NCBI RefSeq assembly: GCF_033958435.1
Contig: NC_134141.1
Span: 99,427,001-99,491,000, forward strand
Direction: 5' to 3'
From: Carettochelys insculpta
Lineage: Eukaryota; Chordata; Testudines; Carettochelyidae
Length of the DNA stretch: 64,000 nucleotides
Part shown: piece after piece, positions 11,397-22,952 of the stretch
Layout of the letters: the number at the start of each line of letters is the position of its first letter
Numbering within the stretch: the first letter of the stretch is position 1
The notes under the pieces: generated by a model
What the model was told of the DNA's origin: nothing
The model's database searches: none
The model's input: the letters and a program-made list of their open reading frames with translations, nothing else
Made by a program: the position numbers and the translations under genes

Positions 11397-13449
11397 TTTC
11401 ACTTATGTAGAATGGTAGCAAAATCATGCACATAGGGCCTGATTCTGTATCTGAAATAAGTGTCAAAGCAGAGTAAGTGATATGAGGAACAGGACCCGAG
11501 ATGAGTCATGTGCCACCTGGATTTTTCAAGCAGCACACTGAGAATTAGAGACACGTGATGGGAAAGTGCAAGTACAAGAAGAAAGGGAACAATGTAGTGA
11601 AAGTGGGAGAATCTCTCCCTGGGGAGAAAAAAAAATCACAAATGTGAAACTTAGAAGAGTTTTCAGAATAATCAAGGGCCAGTACTTCAGGCTAAACATG
11701 AAGCTATGTACTTTGACTTTCATGGGATTACACTGATTTATGGCAGCAGAGAATCTGTCTCTGAGTTAGGACATACAGTGAATAGACTTAGTATGCCTAA
11801 TGGACACAAACAATATACAGAAGAAATCCCTCAGTCTGTTTAACCCACTGGTTTCATAGCCAGCCTTTACATAAGAGTAGGCAGTCCTAGAAAAAGATCA
11901 TAGATCAGTTGAACAAAAAATACTCTTAGCATCAGAGATAAAACATTTTCATGTTTCATATATTTCGCTCTTGCACTGCAGACAAAGTAAAACCATACTA
12001 CGCACCAACTTGTAATTTCCAGGGCTCCAAAAGAACATAGCTAAGGGAAATAAAGCACTAAAGCAGAAGAATTACAGAATGTGGCCACAGATAGCATCTT
12101 GTAATCTCCCTTACCAACTGATCCATCCTTTTAGCCACTAAAATTTATTTCTCAGTAAACAGAGGTCCAAAGTAGCTCACTTGTCCCATTTCTTGAGAGC
12201 ATGCAGCAGTGCCAGCATGGCAGATATAAAATCAAACATCTGTAAATATTTGAGGTGATATCCAGAGTATGACTTTATTCTACTAACTTCTATGTGCCAC
12301 AAACGAATAAAAGTTTTGTCAGTTAGGAGTCGTTCCTTCCCACAGTTCCCAAACCACAAAAGAAATTGCCAGTGGGAGGCAAGGAATCTACAGCTGCTGT
12401 GTTCTGGACAGCTATGGGGCTGGTGGACAAGCTCAGGGAAGGAAATGCCTGATAACAGCAGTTAAAACTTGGAGAAAATACACATCCAAATAGGGAATGC
12501 ATAGAAGCTGACTTTGGATTATGTGTGAAAGTATTACATCTTTTGCAGCTATGCTCAGTTATCTTGTAAGAAGCTCATTCATGCAACTTTGACATGGGGA
12601 AATCAGAACTGGCCCTTAATGCTTTAGACTTTATAAAAAAAGAAGACAAGCAGCAAACTAAAATACTAGTTCCCCGCTATTCACTACAGATATTAATACA
12701 GATACAGATATTAGGAAAGATTGAAAAAAACAGGAAACATGAGAAATCAGTGCTAATCCCTTATTTTAATCTACTGATTATTTTAAATTGTCCTTTAAAT
12801 GTCAGCAGGCATGCAAAATTTGAGCAAGCACTATGAAAATCTATTTATATCCCCTTCTCAACATATAACATGAGATTTTAAATTCAATTTGAATTTTCCA
12901 GATCCTGAACTGCCTCTTGGTGGTCAGTCCAATAAGACACCACGTGTGATATGTTAGCCTACATGTTGTGAATTCCAGATTTAGGCACTCATGCTATGCC
13001 TCTGATTAGTAAAAGTGAAAGCATGTTTTTAAAAATACAGTTTTCTTTCCCCCAGTCATGCTCTGTTACTCGTTTACTTCACTCAATATGGACATTGGAA
13101 ACAGCACTCTGTTTCAGTTCTAGGGTTCCATGCTAAAACATCTGGATTGCAAACACTACACAGTAATGTCTAAATACAAACTATTGTATCCTTTACATAA
13201 ATAATAATAATTTAATTACTCATATTACATTTTATAAAAACTTTGTTTAATACTAAATGAAATTTTACAAACCCCTTCCTTTGGGTCTTATGCAGCCTGA
13301 GAATCACTCTTATTCTAAACCACTAAGCAAACGACTACGCTCCCCTAAGGACAGTAACAGTTTTGCCACCCCCTTCAACAGGAGTGTTAGCAGGCCATTA
13401 ATGTGCTAAAAATATTTTCTGGAACAATTACAAACCCATAGACCAGTTA

Positions 13450-13550
13450 TGGTCCTGATCCTACAAACTGACCAGTGCAGGTGGATCCATGAAACTGTAC
13501 AGAACTTCACTAGTGCCAAGGGCACTTTGTTCAGGTACAGATATCCACCT
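13450..13550. repeat. Possible ancient palindromic MITE
   Basis: TGATCCTACAAACTG, AGTGCAGGTGGAT and, on the other side, ATCCACCTGCAAAGATCA form an imperfect inverted pair resembling amniote palindromic repeats with GATCCTGCAAA ends. It is decayed and the boundaries are approximate. Confidence 0.35.
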
Positions 13551-14275
13551 GCAAAGATCATCTTGCTGAAAACAGGCCTGTAACTCCTCTTTTAAACTGA
13601 GGTGGCCTGAAAAAGTAAGCACCAAAGATAAGCAAATAACAAACTGTTGATGCTACCTATATCAAGAGACCTCCTTTTAAACGTGATAGGTTATATTTAA
13701 TTCCTGGATTAATCTAGATAAGGATTAAAATTATATCAGTAAATGTCAGTAAATGTCAATTTAACCACCATACACACAAACCCATGAAAAATATTTTCAT
13801 AGGCAATAAATGAAATGTGTATGTATGTAGCTAGATAGATAGATCAAAGTAAGTAATATTCTGCTTGAGAATTTATTATAGAGTTTGATTTAAGAATACT
13901 TTGTATATTTTCATGTGTGATATTGACAGTTTGTGTTTTAAGGTTTATAAGGGCTTTACTTTTTTGAATATCAATGTCTGTTGTCATTATGTAACTACCG
14001 ACACTCCGACCATAATTGTCATAGGAATTTGACTTTTATCATTAATAAAAAGGAAAAAATGCTTAAGAATGAATATTGATTACATCAGCATTATAAAAAA
14101 TACTAGTTGAATTGTAATATATCTAGCTGTATGTTATCATACCTTATTATTTAGTTTAAGATGAAAACAAGTGCAATGCCAATTCAGAAACTACAGAAGT
14201 GACTGGGGAAAAAAAGTCATTCCCCAACAAGCATTTTAAAAAAATATCTGAGTTCCACTGAAAACAGAGAACAAC

Positions 14276-14528
14276 GAGAAGTCCTGTGGCACCTTATAGA
14301 CGAACAGACTTACCAGAACATAAGCTATCATGGGCAAAGATCTACTTCGTCAGATGCATGTCAGACATCCTTTCACATTTTCTGTGTGCTTTTCTATTTT
14401 CTTGCATCTGACAAAGTGGATGTTTGCCCATGAAAGCTTATGCTCCAATAAATCTGTTAGTCTATAAGGTGCCACAGGACTTCTCATTGCTTTTGTGGAT
14501 ACAGACTAACACAGCTATCCCTCTGATA
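14276..14528. mobile_element. PLE terminal-repeat pair, inverted with 40-bp spacer (subfamily C)
   Basis: A minus-oriented copy (GAGAAGTCCTGTGGCACC.. to ..CAGATGCATG) is followed by an unrelated stretch of about 40 bp, then a plus-oriented copy (GCATCTGACAAAGTGG.. to ..CCACAGGACTTCTC and CAGACTAACACAGCTATCC). These are pseudo-LTRs of a Penelope-like element. The hammerhead-like core is mutated in the plus copy (CTGACAA for CTGATGA). I found no clear target duplication. Confidence 0.6.
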
Positions 14529-15143
14529 CTTTAAAACATAAAATTATGCGGAATCCAGGCTAAAGATACAATCAAGTTATGAAATGCAACCAAAGAAATT
14601 GCAATCCCCTATTCAAATAATAAATGTGAGTATGCATTTACATGTACACCCCAATTTGGGAATAAATTAAAGTACGCACACACAAGCAATATTTAGTCTA
14701 CTGAAATATATTTCGTCTCTCTTAGGAGCAAATGCTGCTCTCTGTGTGTTACACTGGTGTAACAGACTAAAATGTGGCCTGTTCTTCTCCATCTATCTTA
14801 TAACCAGTTTTTTTTCCAAAAAAATACTAACATCTTGCATTTCATTATTTTGTTTTTCTATTCCATTTACACCAGAAAATAATTTTGCACATCTTTGTAA
14901 ACTGAATATCAAGACAGATACATTACACTGAGCAAAACTGTGATGAATGAATCTCTGATGAATGGGATCACCTCACAGATCACCTGCTCAGACTCAATAC
15001 ACTCTCTGGCTTGTTATTCATGTCCCTTTGGAGTTAATCATTTGTTTTCATTGGAAAAGAAAAAAAAACATTATCCAACAACTAAGAATGTAGGAGAATG
15101 AGTGAATGAGAAATGAAACTAACTAGTTATTACTAAGAAGTAC

Positions 15144-15198
15144 CTTTTGGAGCCTCCAATATAGGTGAAGGTAAAGGTGGAGTCAGAGTACCTGAAAT
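15144..15198 (-). CDS. PARP8: PARP8 coding exon 2
   Basis: On the minus strand the exon is preceded by a TTTATATTTTAG acceptor (AG at 15200-15199) and followed by a GTACTT donor starting at 15143. Its 55 nt complete the split Asp codon (G from exon 1 plus AT) and encode FRYSDSTFTFTYIGGSK, ending with AG of the next codon. This matches the PARP8 N-terminal segment, known in mammals as FRYSDSTFTFTYVGGPK, with conservative changes. The phase fits exon 1 exactly, which makes the gene assignment secure. The exon belongs to the N-terminal, non-catalytic part of this PARP-family mono-ADP-ribosyltransferase; the catalytic domain lies far downstream, outside the window to the left. Confidence 0.93.
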
Positions 15199-15863
15199 CT
15201 AAAATATAAAGGGTTGCATTATTACAAATGATCATTTCAAATCCTTTGGGTTCGTCTAAAATATCTGATATCCCACTCGCTCTCATACTGCTAGAGCTGG
15301 GGGGAATCAGAATGCATCAGAGCAGCCTGCAGCAGGAAATCTCCCTCCCATTTGCAACAAGTGCCCTGGTGCTATGGCAACGGCAGGAATTTCCATTGTC
15401 AGTGAAGGCAACAGGCAGCGACAAGCCAGGAAGCTCAGGCAAACCAAATATTGCTCAACAGTGATCACCATAAAGCAGCACGAAAACACCGGGGCTTAGC
15501 CCGGAAAGACCTCGTTTATGACCTACTAATATTTCGCCTCTGGATTAATGCATTTAGGAACGAGATGACCAAAAAAAATCTAATTTCCCATGCAGCAAGA
15601 GCTAAGCAGCCCCAAACGGCACCGACCTAATCTGAGTAGCACCAATCCGAGCTGTATTCCACCCACCACCGGCAACCTGCGCAAAACAAGCCGAAAGTCT
15701 TGCTGATCGCATGAAAAACGACCGTGGGTTGAGGGGCTCCTTGTGATCGGCGGCAAATGCCTAGCGGAGACACGTTTCTCTGCGTGTGTATTGCATTTGC
15801 TCCCTGTGCTTATGCATTCCACTTCTGTAGCTGGGCTCTCATACAGTACCTGGTCTGCCTTCT

Positions 15864-15866
<3 letters not shown>

Positions 15867-15896
<30 letters not shown>
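15867..15896. repeat. (GT)15 microsatellite in PARP8 intron 1
   Basis: Fifteen GT units, followed about 25 bp later by a short (AC)n run (15920-15938), so the two could pair as a hairpin in the minus-strand transcript. Confidence 0.9.
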
Positions 15897-15897
<1 letters not shown>

Positions 15898-16089
15898 GAG
15901 GGAGAACGGGGAAGACAGACACACACACATACACACAAAGACTTAAGGGGCAGCGACCGCCACTGTAACTGTTGCAAAATGAGAACCGAAATGGGACAAG
16001 CGAAGCCCCGACCAAACATGTCGCGCTGGGAAGCAGGAAGCAGGCAGAGAGGGAGGGGAAGAGAGTGGCAGCTGGTACGGAGAACTCAC

Positions 16090-16180
16090 CTGCAAACAGG
16101 CAGTCCTTCTCCACCTTGCACTTTTGGATCACAGTGTCAATATCCTTCTGAATCCTCTCTTGTCTTGAACACATCCCCAT
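16090..16180 (-). CDS. PARP8: PARP8 first coding exon
   Basis: The minus strand reads ATGGGGATG..., encoding MGMCSRQERIQKDIDTVIQK and continuing CKVEKDCLFA. It then has G and the donor GTGAGT (16089-16084). Mammalian PARP8 begins with the same MGMCSRQERIQKDID; four of the first 30 residues differ from the human protein as I know it. Two in-frame ATGs occur at codons 1 and 3, and I chose the first because it is the family's start. The 91 nt end in phase 1 and join exon 2 to form GAT. The exon lies in a CpG island, as expected for a broadly expressed gene. PARP8 is a PARP-family enzyme thought to transfer single ADP-ribose units. Only 48 codons plus two bases of the gene are in the window. Confidence 0.94.
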
Positions 16181-16620
16181 GAAATAAATCCCAAGGGGGG
16201 GAAAAAAGCTGCCTTTATCCCCACCTCACCCCCCGCTCTGCCAGTTTCAATATGCAGTTAGAAGATGGACCCTCTGGCTCGATGGCTGAAGTATTTCCAC
16301 CCCCGAAGTGCTGACCCACTCGGGCGGAGAAGAAGGAAGCCGATGTTGCATGCCCAGATGTGACCGCCCAGATGTTGCAGCCGCTGCTGGATGGCAATTT
16401 CCTCCTTCCCTGACAACAGAGTCAGCTGAGGAGGTTGCTGGTGGCGGCGGGGCTGACACGGAAGCCTCTCCACACACTCCTGCCCCCCGCACCCCCGGCC
16501 GCGCTGGGCTGGCAGGGCCGGCGAGCAAACAGCAACAACAACAATCACCCGCGGCGGCGGCGGGAGCAGCTCAGCGAGCGGCAGAGAGGCGCGCGCACGG
16601 CTGCTCCCGGAGAGGCCGAA

Positions 16621-16646
16621 GCTGCTGCTGCTGCTGCTGCTGCTGC
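16621..16646. repeat. (GCT)8 / (AGC)8 trinucleotide repeat in the PARP8 CpG island
   Basis: Eight GCT units followed by GCAGCT, about 440 bp upstream of the PARP8 start codon. On the gene's strand it is an AGC/CAG repeat that may be in the 5' UTR or promoter. Confidence 0.85.
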
Positions 16647-17745
16647 AGCTACGCCAAGCCGCAGACCCTCCCCTCGCTGCTGCTCCCAGCCCCAGACAGA
16701 CACTCCGCCTGCCACACGTCCTTTGCTCTGCAGCTGCTGCCGGCTTCTCTTCGCGGCGGGCGTCAAACCAGCCGGCGGCGCCGCCCAGCGCCCAGGCTCC
16801 CGGCGGAGGTGGAGGGGAGGCAGCTGCTGCCCAGAGCGGGCCGAGGCTGGCAGCAGGCGAGCAGCATGTGCAATGGAGACAGCCGCCCCCAGCCTCCCTC
16901 CCGCGGCTTCCCTCTGGCGCAGCGGGGACTGGCGCCCAATAGCAGCGCCCCCGCTACGCGGCGCAAAGCACAGGGCCCCCGATCCGGGCCGGGCCGGCGG
17001 GAGCTGGGCACGGGTGGAAGGGCGGGCAGTGCCCCTGGGACACGCGGTGGGAAGCCGGCACCGCGAGCGACATTTCTGGCCCCGCCAGGCACGAAGCCGG
17101 GGGAGCGACAATGCGTATAAAGCAATGAAAGGGTAAAGAACGGAGCAGGATCAGAAGGGGACAGCAGAGCTTCATAGCCCCAGCAGGGGGCAGTTGGGTT
17201 CCCTCAGCCAACAGGGACAGTCATGGCAGCTGGCGGGAGGAACAGGAGCAAATATACTCCCATGTCCCCCACCACCACCCAGCAGGAGCGTGGGAGGAGA
17301 GGACAAGTCCAGCCAGGGCCCTTTCCCTTCCCTAGCCAAGCACAGGGACCTTTTTGTAGACTCGCCAGTCTGGGACAAGAGGCCCCTCTGGCCCGCAGCT
17401 ATGGCAGTGAGCAGATCCCTTTGGCTTTCTCAGGGCACAGGCAAGCAGCACAAAGGTGGAGGAGAAGCCCTGCTGGACCCCTTGGTCCCCATCCCACCTG
17501 AACCTGACTCTGCAGGGGAAACCCACTTTGGTGGGCCTGTGACATGGCACCGGGCCAGTGGAGTCAGACTACTTTCTTCTGTTGGGACCCTGGTTCTGTT
17601 CTTCCTTGCCATTTCTCTCACCCCGTCAAGCTGTCTCCCTTGCCCTTTACTACTTGACCAGTGAACTCATCTCCTATGAGTCCCTCTCATTTATTGTGGG
17701 AGGAAGAGTGTAGGGGTTATTTTTATACACATATCTGCCCTAGGA

Positions 17746-18728
17746 CAGTGATTTCCAACCAGTGTGCTGTAGCATACTGGTGTGCCCTGGGAACTGTCCA
17801 CATATACCCTGAAATTTTGTCAATTTTCCCTGGCAGTGGTTCTTTTCCCCCCAGAGCCACTGGGGGAAAGGGAAATTGACAACTTAGCACCCCATGGGGT
17901 TCCAGCAGGAAGGCTGTCTGAGTCCCAGCTAGCACAGGGTTTGTCAATTCCCTCTCCCGATGATGGCTCTGTGTAGAGTCACTGAGGGGAAATGCCAGCC
18001 CCATGGGACCCTATTCACAGAAAGGCAGCTGAAACGCTCCTTCCTGGCCTGAAATGGCTGGCAGGTAGTCCACTCCCACTCCCTTCTATGGCAAGGGGGA
18101 GGGAAGGAGCCTGTTAGAGCTGGGACACAGTTTAAATGCTATGCCCTGGGTTCAATGGGCTGGTAGGGAGAAGAGCCTGTTTTGAGTGGTTACTTGTTTA
18201 CTCAACATCCCTAGCCTGGAATTGAGCAGATGTTGAAAGTGTGTCTGTGCTCACTGTCTAAGATGGTGTATTCCGTGGTGGATTTGAAACATTAATGTAT
18301 TTGATCCTTGTTTAGTTTGTTGTACGCCAGCCTGGGATCTGTGGCAGTCTGGAAAATAAAAAGATCATAGGAAATATGTTTTAAATAAATTATAAAGCTA
18401 CTATCAATTATTTTTTAAATTAATGTTTCCAATAACGTGTTCTGAAAATCTATATTGTGGTTTCTTTTTCTTTTAATGAAGTGTACATAGCAGCTAAAAT
18501 TGGCTTTGATGGGGGTCTGCAGACAGTTTAGGGGTGATTGGGGGTGCACGCTACTTAAAAGGTTGGGAACCACTGTATATGCACTTGTAAGTTGCAAACC
18601 TCTCTAGTAAGACTGTAACCATAGTCTATCTAAAGTTTATGAGCAATTGATTCAGCTGAAAAAAAAGTGTGCAATGGAATTGTTTGTCTCAAAGTGTGCC
18701 ATATTACTGAAAAGGATAGGAGCCACTG
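17746..18728. mobile_element. hAT-type MITE
   Basis: The left end CAGTGATTTCCAACC and the reverse complement of GGATAGGAGCCACTG at the right are hAT (Charlie-like) inverted termini; GTGTGCTGTAGCATACTGG follows on the left. The flanks ccctagga (17738-17745) and ccttaggg (18729-18736) agree at 6 of 8 bases, consistent with an 8-bp duplication. A second end-like motif, GGTTGGGAACCACTG at 18561-18575, suggests a nested relative. No transposase frame is present. Confidence 0.55.
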
Positions 18729-19539
18729 CCTTAGGGAACTAACATTAAATTGGTCACCCATCTCTGATTTAGCCACCCCAACATGGCCAGAGACAGGGTC
18801 TTGCCAGTCCCACACCGCCAAGGAAGAGCTGGCCAGCCCATCACAACCAGAACTGCTCCAGTCTGGCATGCTGGCCATCCAACCAGTTACCTGGTAAGCA
18901 TTCTGGCAAGCTTAACACTTACCATGTAATCAGTTAACTTTTTATATCTCTATTTTGATTATACTGCGTAGGTATCATATCCCTTTTCTATCATTGTTTG
19001 ACTATTCTGTTTCTAGATAGTAAGCTATTCAGGGGAGGCATTTTTTACTTTGTTGTACCACCTGGTGTTGTAGCACCAGGAAGTCCAGACTGAATCCTCC
19101 ATGTGCTACTGTAATAAAAGTAAATAACCAATATAACACAATTCAGAAGGACTGGCACAATCTCACTCCATGCCTACAAAACCAATTACCCTCCATCATC
19201 CCAAGAGCTAGGTAAATAATTCATAACAAATGGGAGTGAACATAGCAAAAGACAATTTGTTTAAAAATTCAAAAGAATGTTCTTAGAAGATGTTGTTTCA
19301 GTCCTCACCTAGCTTTAACTACTTATCATCGATTATTCATTACTGAACACAATTACTTTGGAGTATTTTCATTAGACACATCTGTATTAATCATATGTTG
19401 TTGATTTCTGACATGAGAATACATGTGATCTTTATGTGTTTCAAAGTGTAAATACACAGGAAAAATAATGCCATAAAATTACATTTGCCAAATGTCCATA
19501 TTTATCCTTGCTCCAATTTCATTAAACAAGGAAAAATGA

Positions 19540-19731
19540 TGATTAGTAGCAGAGAGAAAGCTGTGCTGGTCTATATATTATCAAAGCAAAAAAGCAGTAA
19601 AGTAGCCTTTTAAAGACTAACAAAATAATTTATAAGGTGTTCGTGGGAAGAAGTGGGTCTGTCCCATGAAAGCTCACCTAGTAAATTATTTTGTTAGTCT
19701 TTAAAGTGCTATTTTACTGCTTTTTTGTTTT
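19540..19731. mobile_element. PLE fold-back pLTR insert, subfamily B (192 bp)
   Basis: A minus-oriented terminal-repeat copy (to TTCGTGGG at about 19650) is joined to a plus-oriented copy (AGAAGTGGGTCTGTCCCATG.. to ..ACTGCTTTTTTG). The 12-bp sequence aaggaaaaatga flanks it on both sides (19528-19539 and 19732-19743), so the inverted pair arrived as one insertion. Confidence 0.8.
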
Positions 19732-21363
19732 AAGGAAAAATGAATGGGAAGACAAAGATTAGTGAGAAAAATGAACAGATACAGCTGAACAACAATCAAA
19801 ATAGTTCTAGGCTGCTAGAAATACTATATTGTGCTGTGAATCTCCACCACTAAGCAAATAGAACTAGTCTTCCAAGTAACATTTCAATGACACTTTAAGT
19901 GATGTGGTCATTCAGAAGAGTCTACACTATCCCGTAAGATTTTACTGTGTCTCAGTACAGTCAGCAATAATAGTGTTCACTGACACAATTTAATGAGACT
20001 TTACTGGCCCATACAAGCTTTGACAAAAAAGTGTAATAAAGAGACTCTTCAGGTATATTCAAAAGTTATACTCGATAATTTTAGCCCATTTCTGTTTGGT
20101 ATTAGTGTCCATTCTTGATCAAATAGTGGATTGCTATGTAGTGCAATGCTGTCTCTGCTGCATTTTTTCTTTCTTCCCATGCACAATGCTCTGCAGGGTA
20201 GCATTCAACACAAATCAAGATAAAACATATTTTAGTCACATCTGCTAACTGTAATTAAAGCCCTGTAAGAGGCCACTTGTCCTCCCCACTTCCTGCTAAA
20301 CTATTGGTTTAGTCACAGTGAGAGTTTAAATAGTTAGCTGACATGACGCTGTACAGAATTTGTCTTGTTCTTCACTGACCAACCTTTTTTCACCATCATG
20401 TCCCTTAACATGATTAATGACATCCCTGTTCAGCCACAATAAAATTTCATAGATTGGACAATAGTGAATAAAAACTTAAGCTGTAAAGCAGTCCACGGAC
20501 TTCTGTGGAGCTAACACAGTGATTCATTTGATCCATGATTTCACCACGTGGTCTCAAACAAAGTAGAAAACCTAGTATAAATGTCTGTATCAATGTATGT
20601 TTATTAATTCTGAGCCAAGCTCAGTGACTTAGTTTACATTTCCAGATAATGAGGCAGTTAGGGCTCCAGAGTATCTGCTGACACTAATGCAGTTACTCTA
20701 TGGACAGTTGAACCCAGCATAACATTATTAGGATTTCTGAGCCCACAAATTCAGAAGAACGTATTGAACAAGGCACCTGTTGTAAAACCAAGGAGACACT
20801 ATTGTAGAGCTAAAAACAAACAACCCTAGTTTTTCAAAAAATTCAGAAAAGCAGAAGAGACCTCTTACCTTAACTCATTGTTACAGTGATGCTCTTTCTG
20901 CATACTATATGCTGTAGCCAGAGTGATGTTGCATATTCTACCAAAGTTATAATAAAAATCTTAGAAACAAAAGCTTTACAAATAATTTAAGGTTCCACAT
21001 GAACTCAGATAACTGAGAAAGATGGAAGCAAGTTATCATTTGAGAGTGAAATGATCTTGATTCTGAAATTTTCAATGGATGTCATTTCTACTAGCTTTGA
21101 GTCCAGCTCTTTCAGTGAATGAAACAGATCTACATTAACTGTGAGGCAGATTTTTTTCTTCATTCAAGTGTAAATCAGGTAATTCAGCTGAAGTCAATGG
21201 AGTTATAACAGTGTGAGATAAGGTGCATAAAGAGATGGCCAAAAGGAAGCCTGTTAAAACAATGTGACCAGTGAATGAGAAAGCTACCTAACAAAAGCCT
21301 AATATAAAGCAGCAGAAATGTAGCACATTAAAGACTAACAAAATGATTTATTCGGTGATGAGC

Positions 21364-21390
21364 TTTCATGGGACAGACCCACTTCATCAG
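21364..21390 (-). ncRNA. Hammerhead-ribozyme-like core in PLE terminal repeat
   Basis: On the minus strand CTGATGA (21390-21384) is followed by one extra A, a stem GTGGG/CCCAT closed by a short loop, and GAAA (21367-21364). These are the conserved core boxes and stem II of a hammerhead ribozyme, a motif known in Penelope-like elements. The extra A between the core and stem II and an unclear stem I make catalytic activity uncertain. Confidence 0.5.
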
Positions 21391-21391
21391 A

Positions 21392-21772
21392 TCAATTTCG
21401 TTGCCAATGCAGACTGACAATTATAAGTACTGAGGACCCAAAAAAAATTGCAATAAAAACTGACAAATGAAATAGGATTGAAGGAAGGGGGTGCAGGTTG
21501 GGGGATATTAATTCTCCTTGTAATGCATGAGGTAGTTGATGTTTCTGTTCATACCACGTTAATGTGTCAAATTTGAATATGAACTCTAATTCTTTTTGTT
21601 CCAGGACACAAATTCTCAGGTCTTTAACAGAATGGCCCACTCCACTGAAGTGTTCACTGATCGGCTTATATGTTTGGAGTTTCTTGACATTTGCTCTGTG
21701 TCCATTTATTCTTTGGCAAAGGTTTTGCCCAGTCTGTCCAATATAGATAGTGTCCAGGCATTTTTGGCACAT
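21392..21772 (-). pseudogene. PLE GIY-YIG endonuclease domain, C-terminal fragment
   Basis: The 126-codon frame opens MCQKCLDTIYIGQTGQNLCQ, then RINGHRANVKK, then HFSGVGHSVKDLRICVLEQK, and a stretch ELEFIFKFDTLTWYEQKHQL. This is the YIG half and the following region of the PLE endonuclease that nicks target DNA for insertion. Upstream the frame shifts: the zinc-finger region (CNK..CQLC in other copies) is found only in pieces at 21706-22005. The gene is broken by frameshifts and separated from its RT. Confidence 0.75.
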
Positions 21773-22256
21773 AATAGCATATATAATGTTGCAGAAAGTG
21801 CACGAGAATGTGCCTTTGATCTTGTAACTAACATGGTTAGGTACAGTGATGGTATCCCCATAATAAATATGTGGACAAAGTTGTCAGTGGGGTTTGTTGC
21901 AAGGAAAAGTTGCAGGATTAGTATTACAGTGGTGTAGCCTGTGATTGCTGATGAAAATCTCTCACAGGTTAGGAGGTTGTTTATAGGAAAGGACAGGCCT
22001 GTCACCTAGAGCCTCTGTAGTGTAGCACCCTGATCCAGAATAGGTTGTAGGTTTTTAATGATGCATTGCAGGGGGTTGAGTTGGGGGCTATAGGTGATGA
22101 CAAGTGGTCTGTTGTTGATCTTCTTGGGCCTATCTTGAAGTGTTTGATTTTCTGGGTATTCATCTGGACTTGTCAATTTTTTTTTATTTTATTTTATTTT
22201 CCTTCTCCTGGTGGGTAATTCAGTTTTATAAATGCTTGGTAGAGGTCTTGTAATTT

Positions 22257-22622
22257 TCAGTCTCTGTCAGTAGTGTCAGAGCAGATGCGATTGTGTCTAA
22301 GGGCTTGACTGTAAATGATGGATTGTGTGGTATGAGCTGGATGGAAGCTGGAGGCAGCTAGGTAAGTGTAGCAGTCAGTGGGTTTCTGGCAGAGAGTGGT
22401 GTCGATGTGGCCATCAGTGATTTGTACTGTGGTATCTAGGAAATGTATTTTTCGTGTGGAATAGTCAAGACTGAGATTGATGATAGGATACAGGCTGTTA
22501 AAATCTCTCTGGAATTCTTCCAGAGTCTCTTTACCATGGGTCCAAATGAGAAAGATGTCATTGATGTAGGTGATTTGCCAACCTTGATAACAATTTTTCT
22601 GCTTTGTCAACCTCGATAACAA
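22257..22622 (-). pseudogene. PLE reverse transcriptase fragment
   Basis: The frame contains ITYINDIFLIWTHGKETLEE, then FQRDFNSLYPIINLSLDYST and KIHFLDTTVQI, and later KPTDCYTYLAASSFHPAHTT. This is the palm region of a Penelope-type RT around the YxDD catalytic motif. Here the motif is YIND, so the first catalytic aspartate is replaced by asparagine. The segment before it (PLLYLLYIN) is displaced to 22768-22795 by the nested PLE tail. Note that codons upstream of the motif in this frame belong to the nested insert. Confidence 0.75.
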
Positions 22623-22767
22623 TTTTTGGACCTCGGTGCTTTATATATTGAGTCTGTTCTGGCATGGCTATGATCTGAAGAAGGGGGTCTGTCCCACAAA
22701 AGCTCCTCACCTAATAAATTATTTTGTTAGTCTTTAAAGCGTTACATGACTGCTTTTTTGTTTTTAT
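22571..22767 (+). mobile_element. PLE subfamily B 3' end nested in the RT of the subfamily A copy
   Basis: This plus-oriented 197-bp insert carries the subfamily B 3' UTR (TATTGAGTCTGTTCTGGCAT, GGCTATGATCTGAAGAAG) and terminal repeat. It is flanked by attgatgtag (22561-22570 and 22768-22777). Removing it restores the RT frame ..CTC CTT TAC CTA CTC TAC..ATC AAT GAC. Confidence 0.8.
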
Positions 22768-22952
22768 TGATGTAGAGTAGGTAAAGGAGGGGTCCCTTCC
22801 TTTGATGCTCATATTTATCTCAGACACGACAACTAACATCCCCCCACCCCAACCTCTTTCCTTCAGTCCTATTTGATTTGTCAGTTTTTATTGCAATTTT
22901 TTTTGATCCTCTATACTTATAAATGTCAGTCTTTACTGGAAATGAAATTGAT

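Larger units (their letters stand above)
1922..15143. other. PARP8 intron 2 background DNA
   Basis: The stretches between the listed repeats (1922-3036, 3481-4775, 5216-5714, 7512-8509, 8646-9895, 10720-11206, 11397-14275 and 14529-15143) are AT-rich and hold no gene I can recognise. Small open frames such as 2069-2269, 5464-5670 and 12594-12836 lack conserved motifs or splice context and look like chance. I looked for PARP8 exon 3, expected to continue the reading frame after the AG at the end of exon 2, and did not find it, so it probably lies left of the window. Intron 2 is then at least 15 kb. Confidence 0.6.
15560..17130 (-). promoter_or_regulatory. CpG island and probable PARP8 promoter / 5' UTR
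   Basis: CpG dinucleotides and GC content rise sharply here against AT-rich flanks, most strongly at 16420-17110. The island covers PARP8 intron 1, the first coding exon and upstream DNA. GC-box sequences (GGGCGGGCAG near 17020, CCGCCC near 16778) and a CCAAT motif (GCGCCCAATAG near 16930) are visible; no TATA box is evident near the start codon. The exact transcription start cannot be fixed from sequence alone. Long open frames across it on both strands are by-products of its GC content. Confidence 0.75.
17131..21292. other. Upstream intergenic DNA
   Basis: The stretches 17131-17737, 18737-19527 and 19744-21292 contain no gene that I can recognise. The first is a moderately GC-rich shoulder of the CpG island; the frame at 17194-17664 has no known domain. 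The other two are AT-rich. A CAGCTGAAGTCAATGGAG motif near 21187 is typical of ancient amniote MITE remnants. Confidence 0.55.

Noticed and set aside
15867..15938. Z-DNA or regulatory role for the GT/AC repeat in PARP8 intron 1
   Set aside because: Possible in principle, but nothing in the sequence beyond the repeat itself supports a function.
16308..17136. Open frames of 188-270 codons on both strands in the CpG island
   Set aside because: They overlap in several frames, have arginine/alanine/proline-rich low-complexity products and no known domains; GC-rich DNA lacks stop codons. The real coding exon there is the short PARP8 exon 1.
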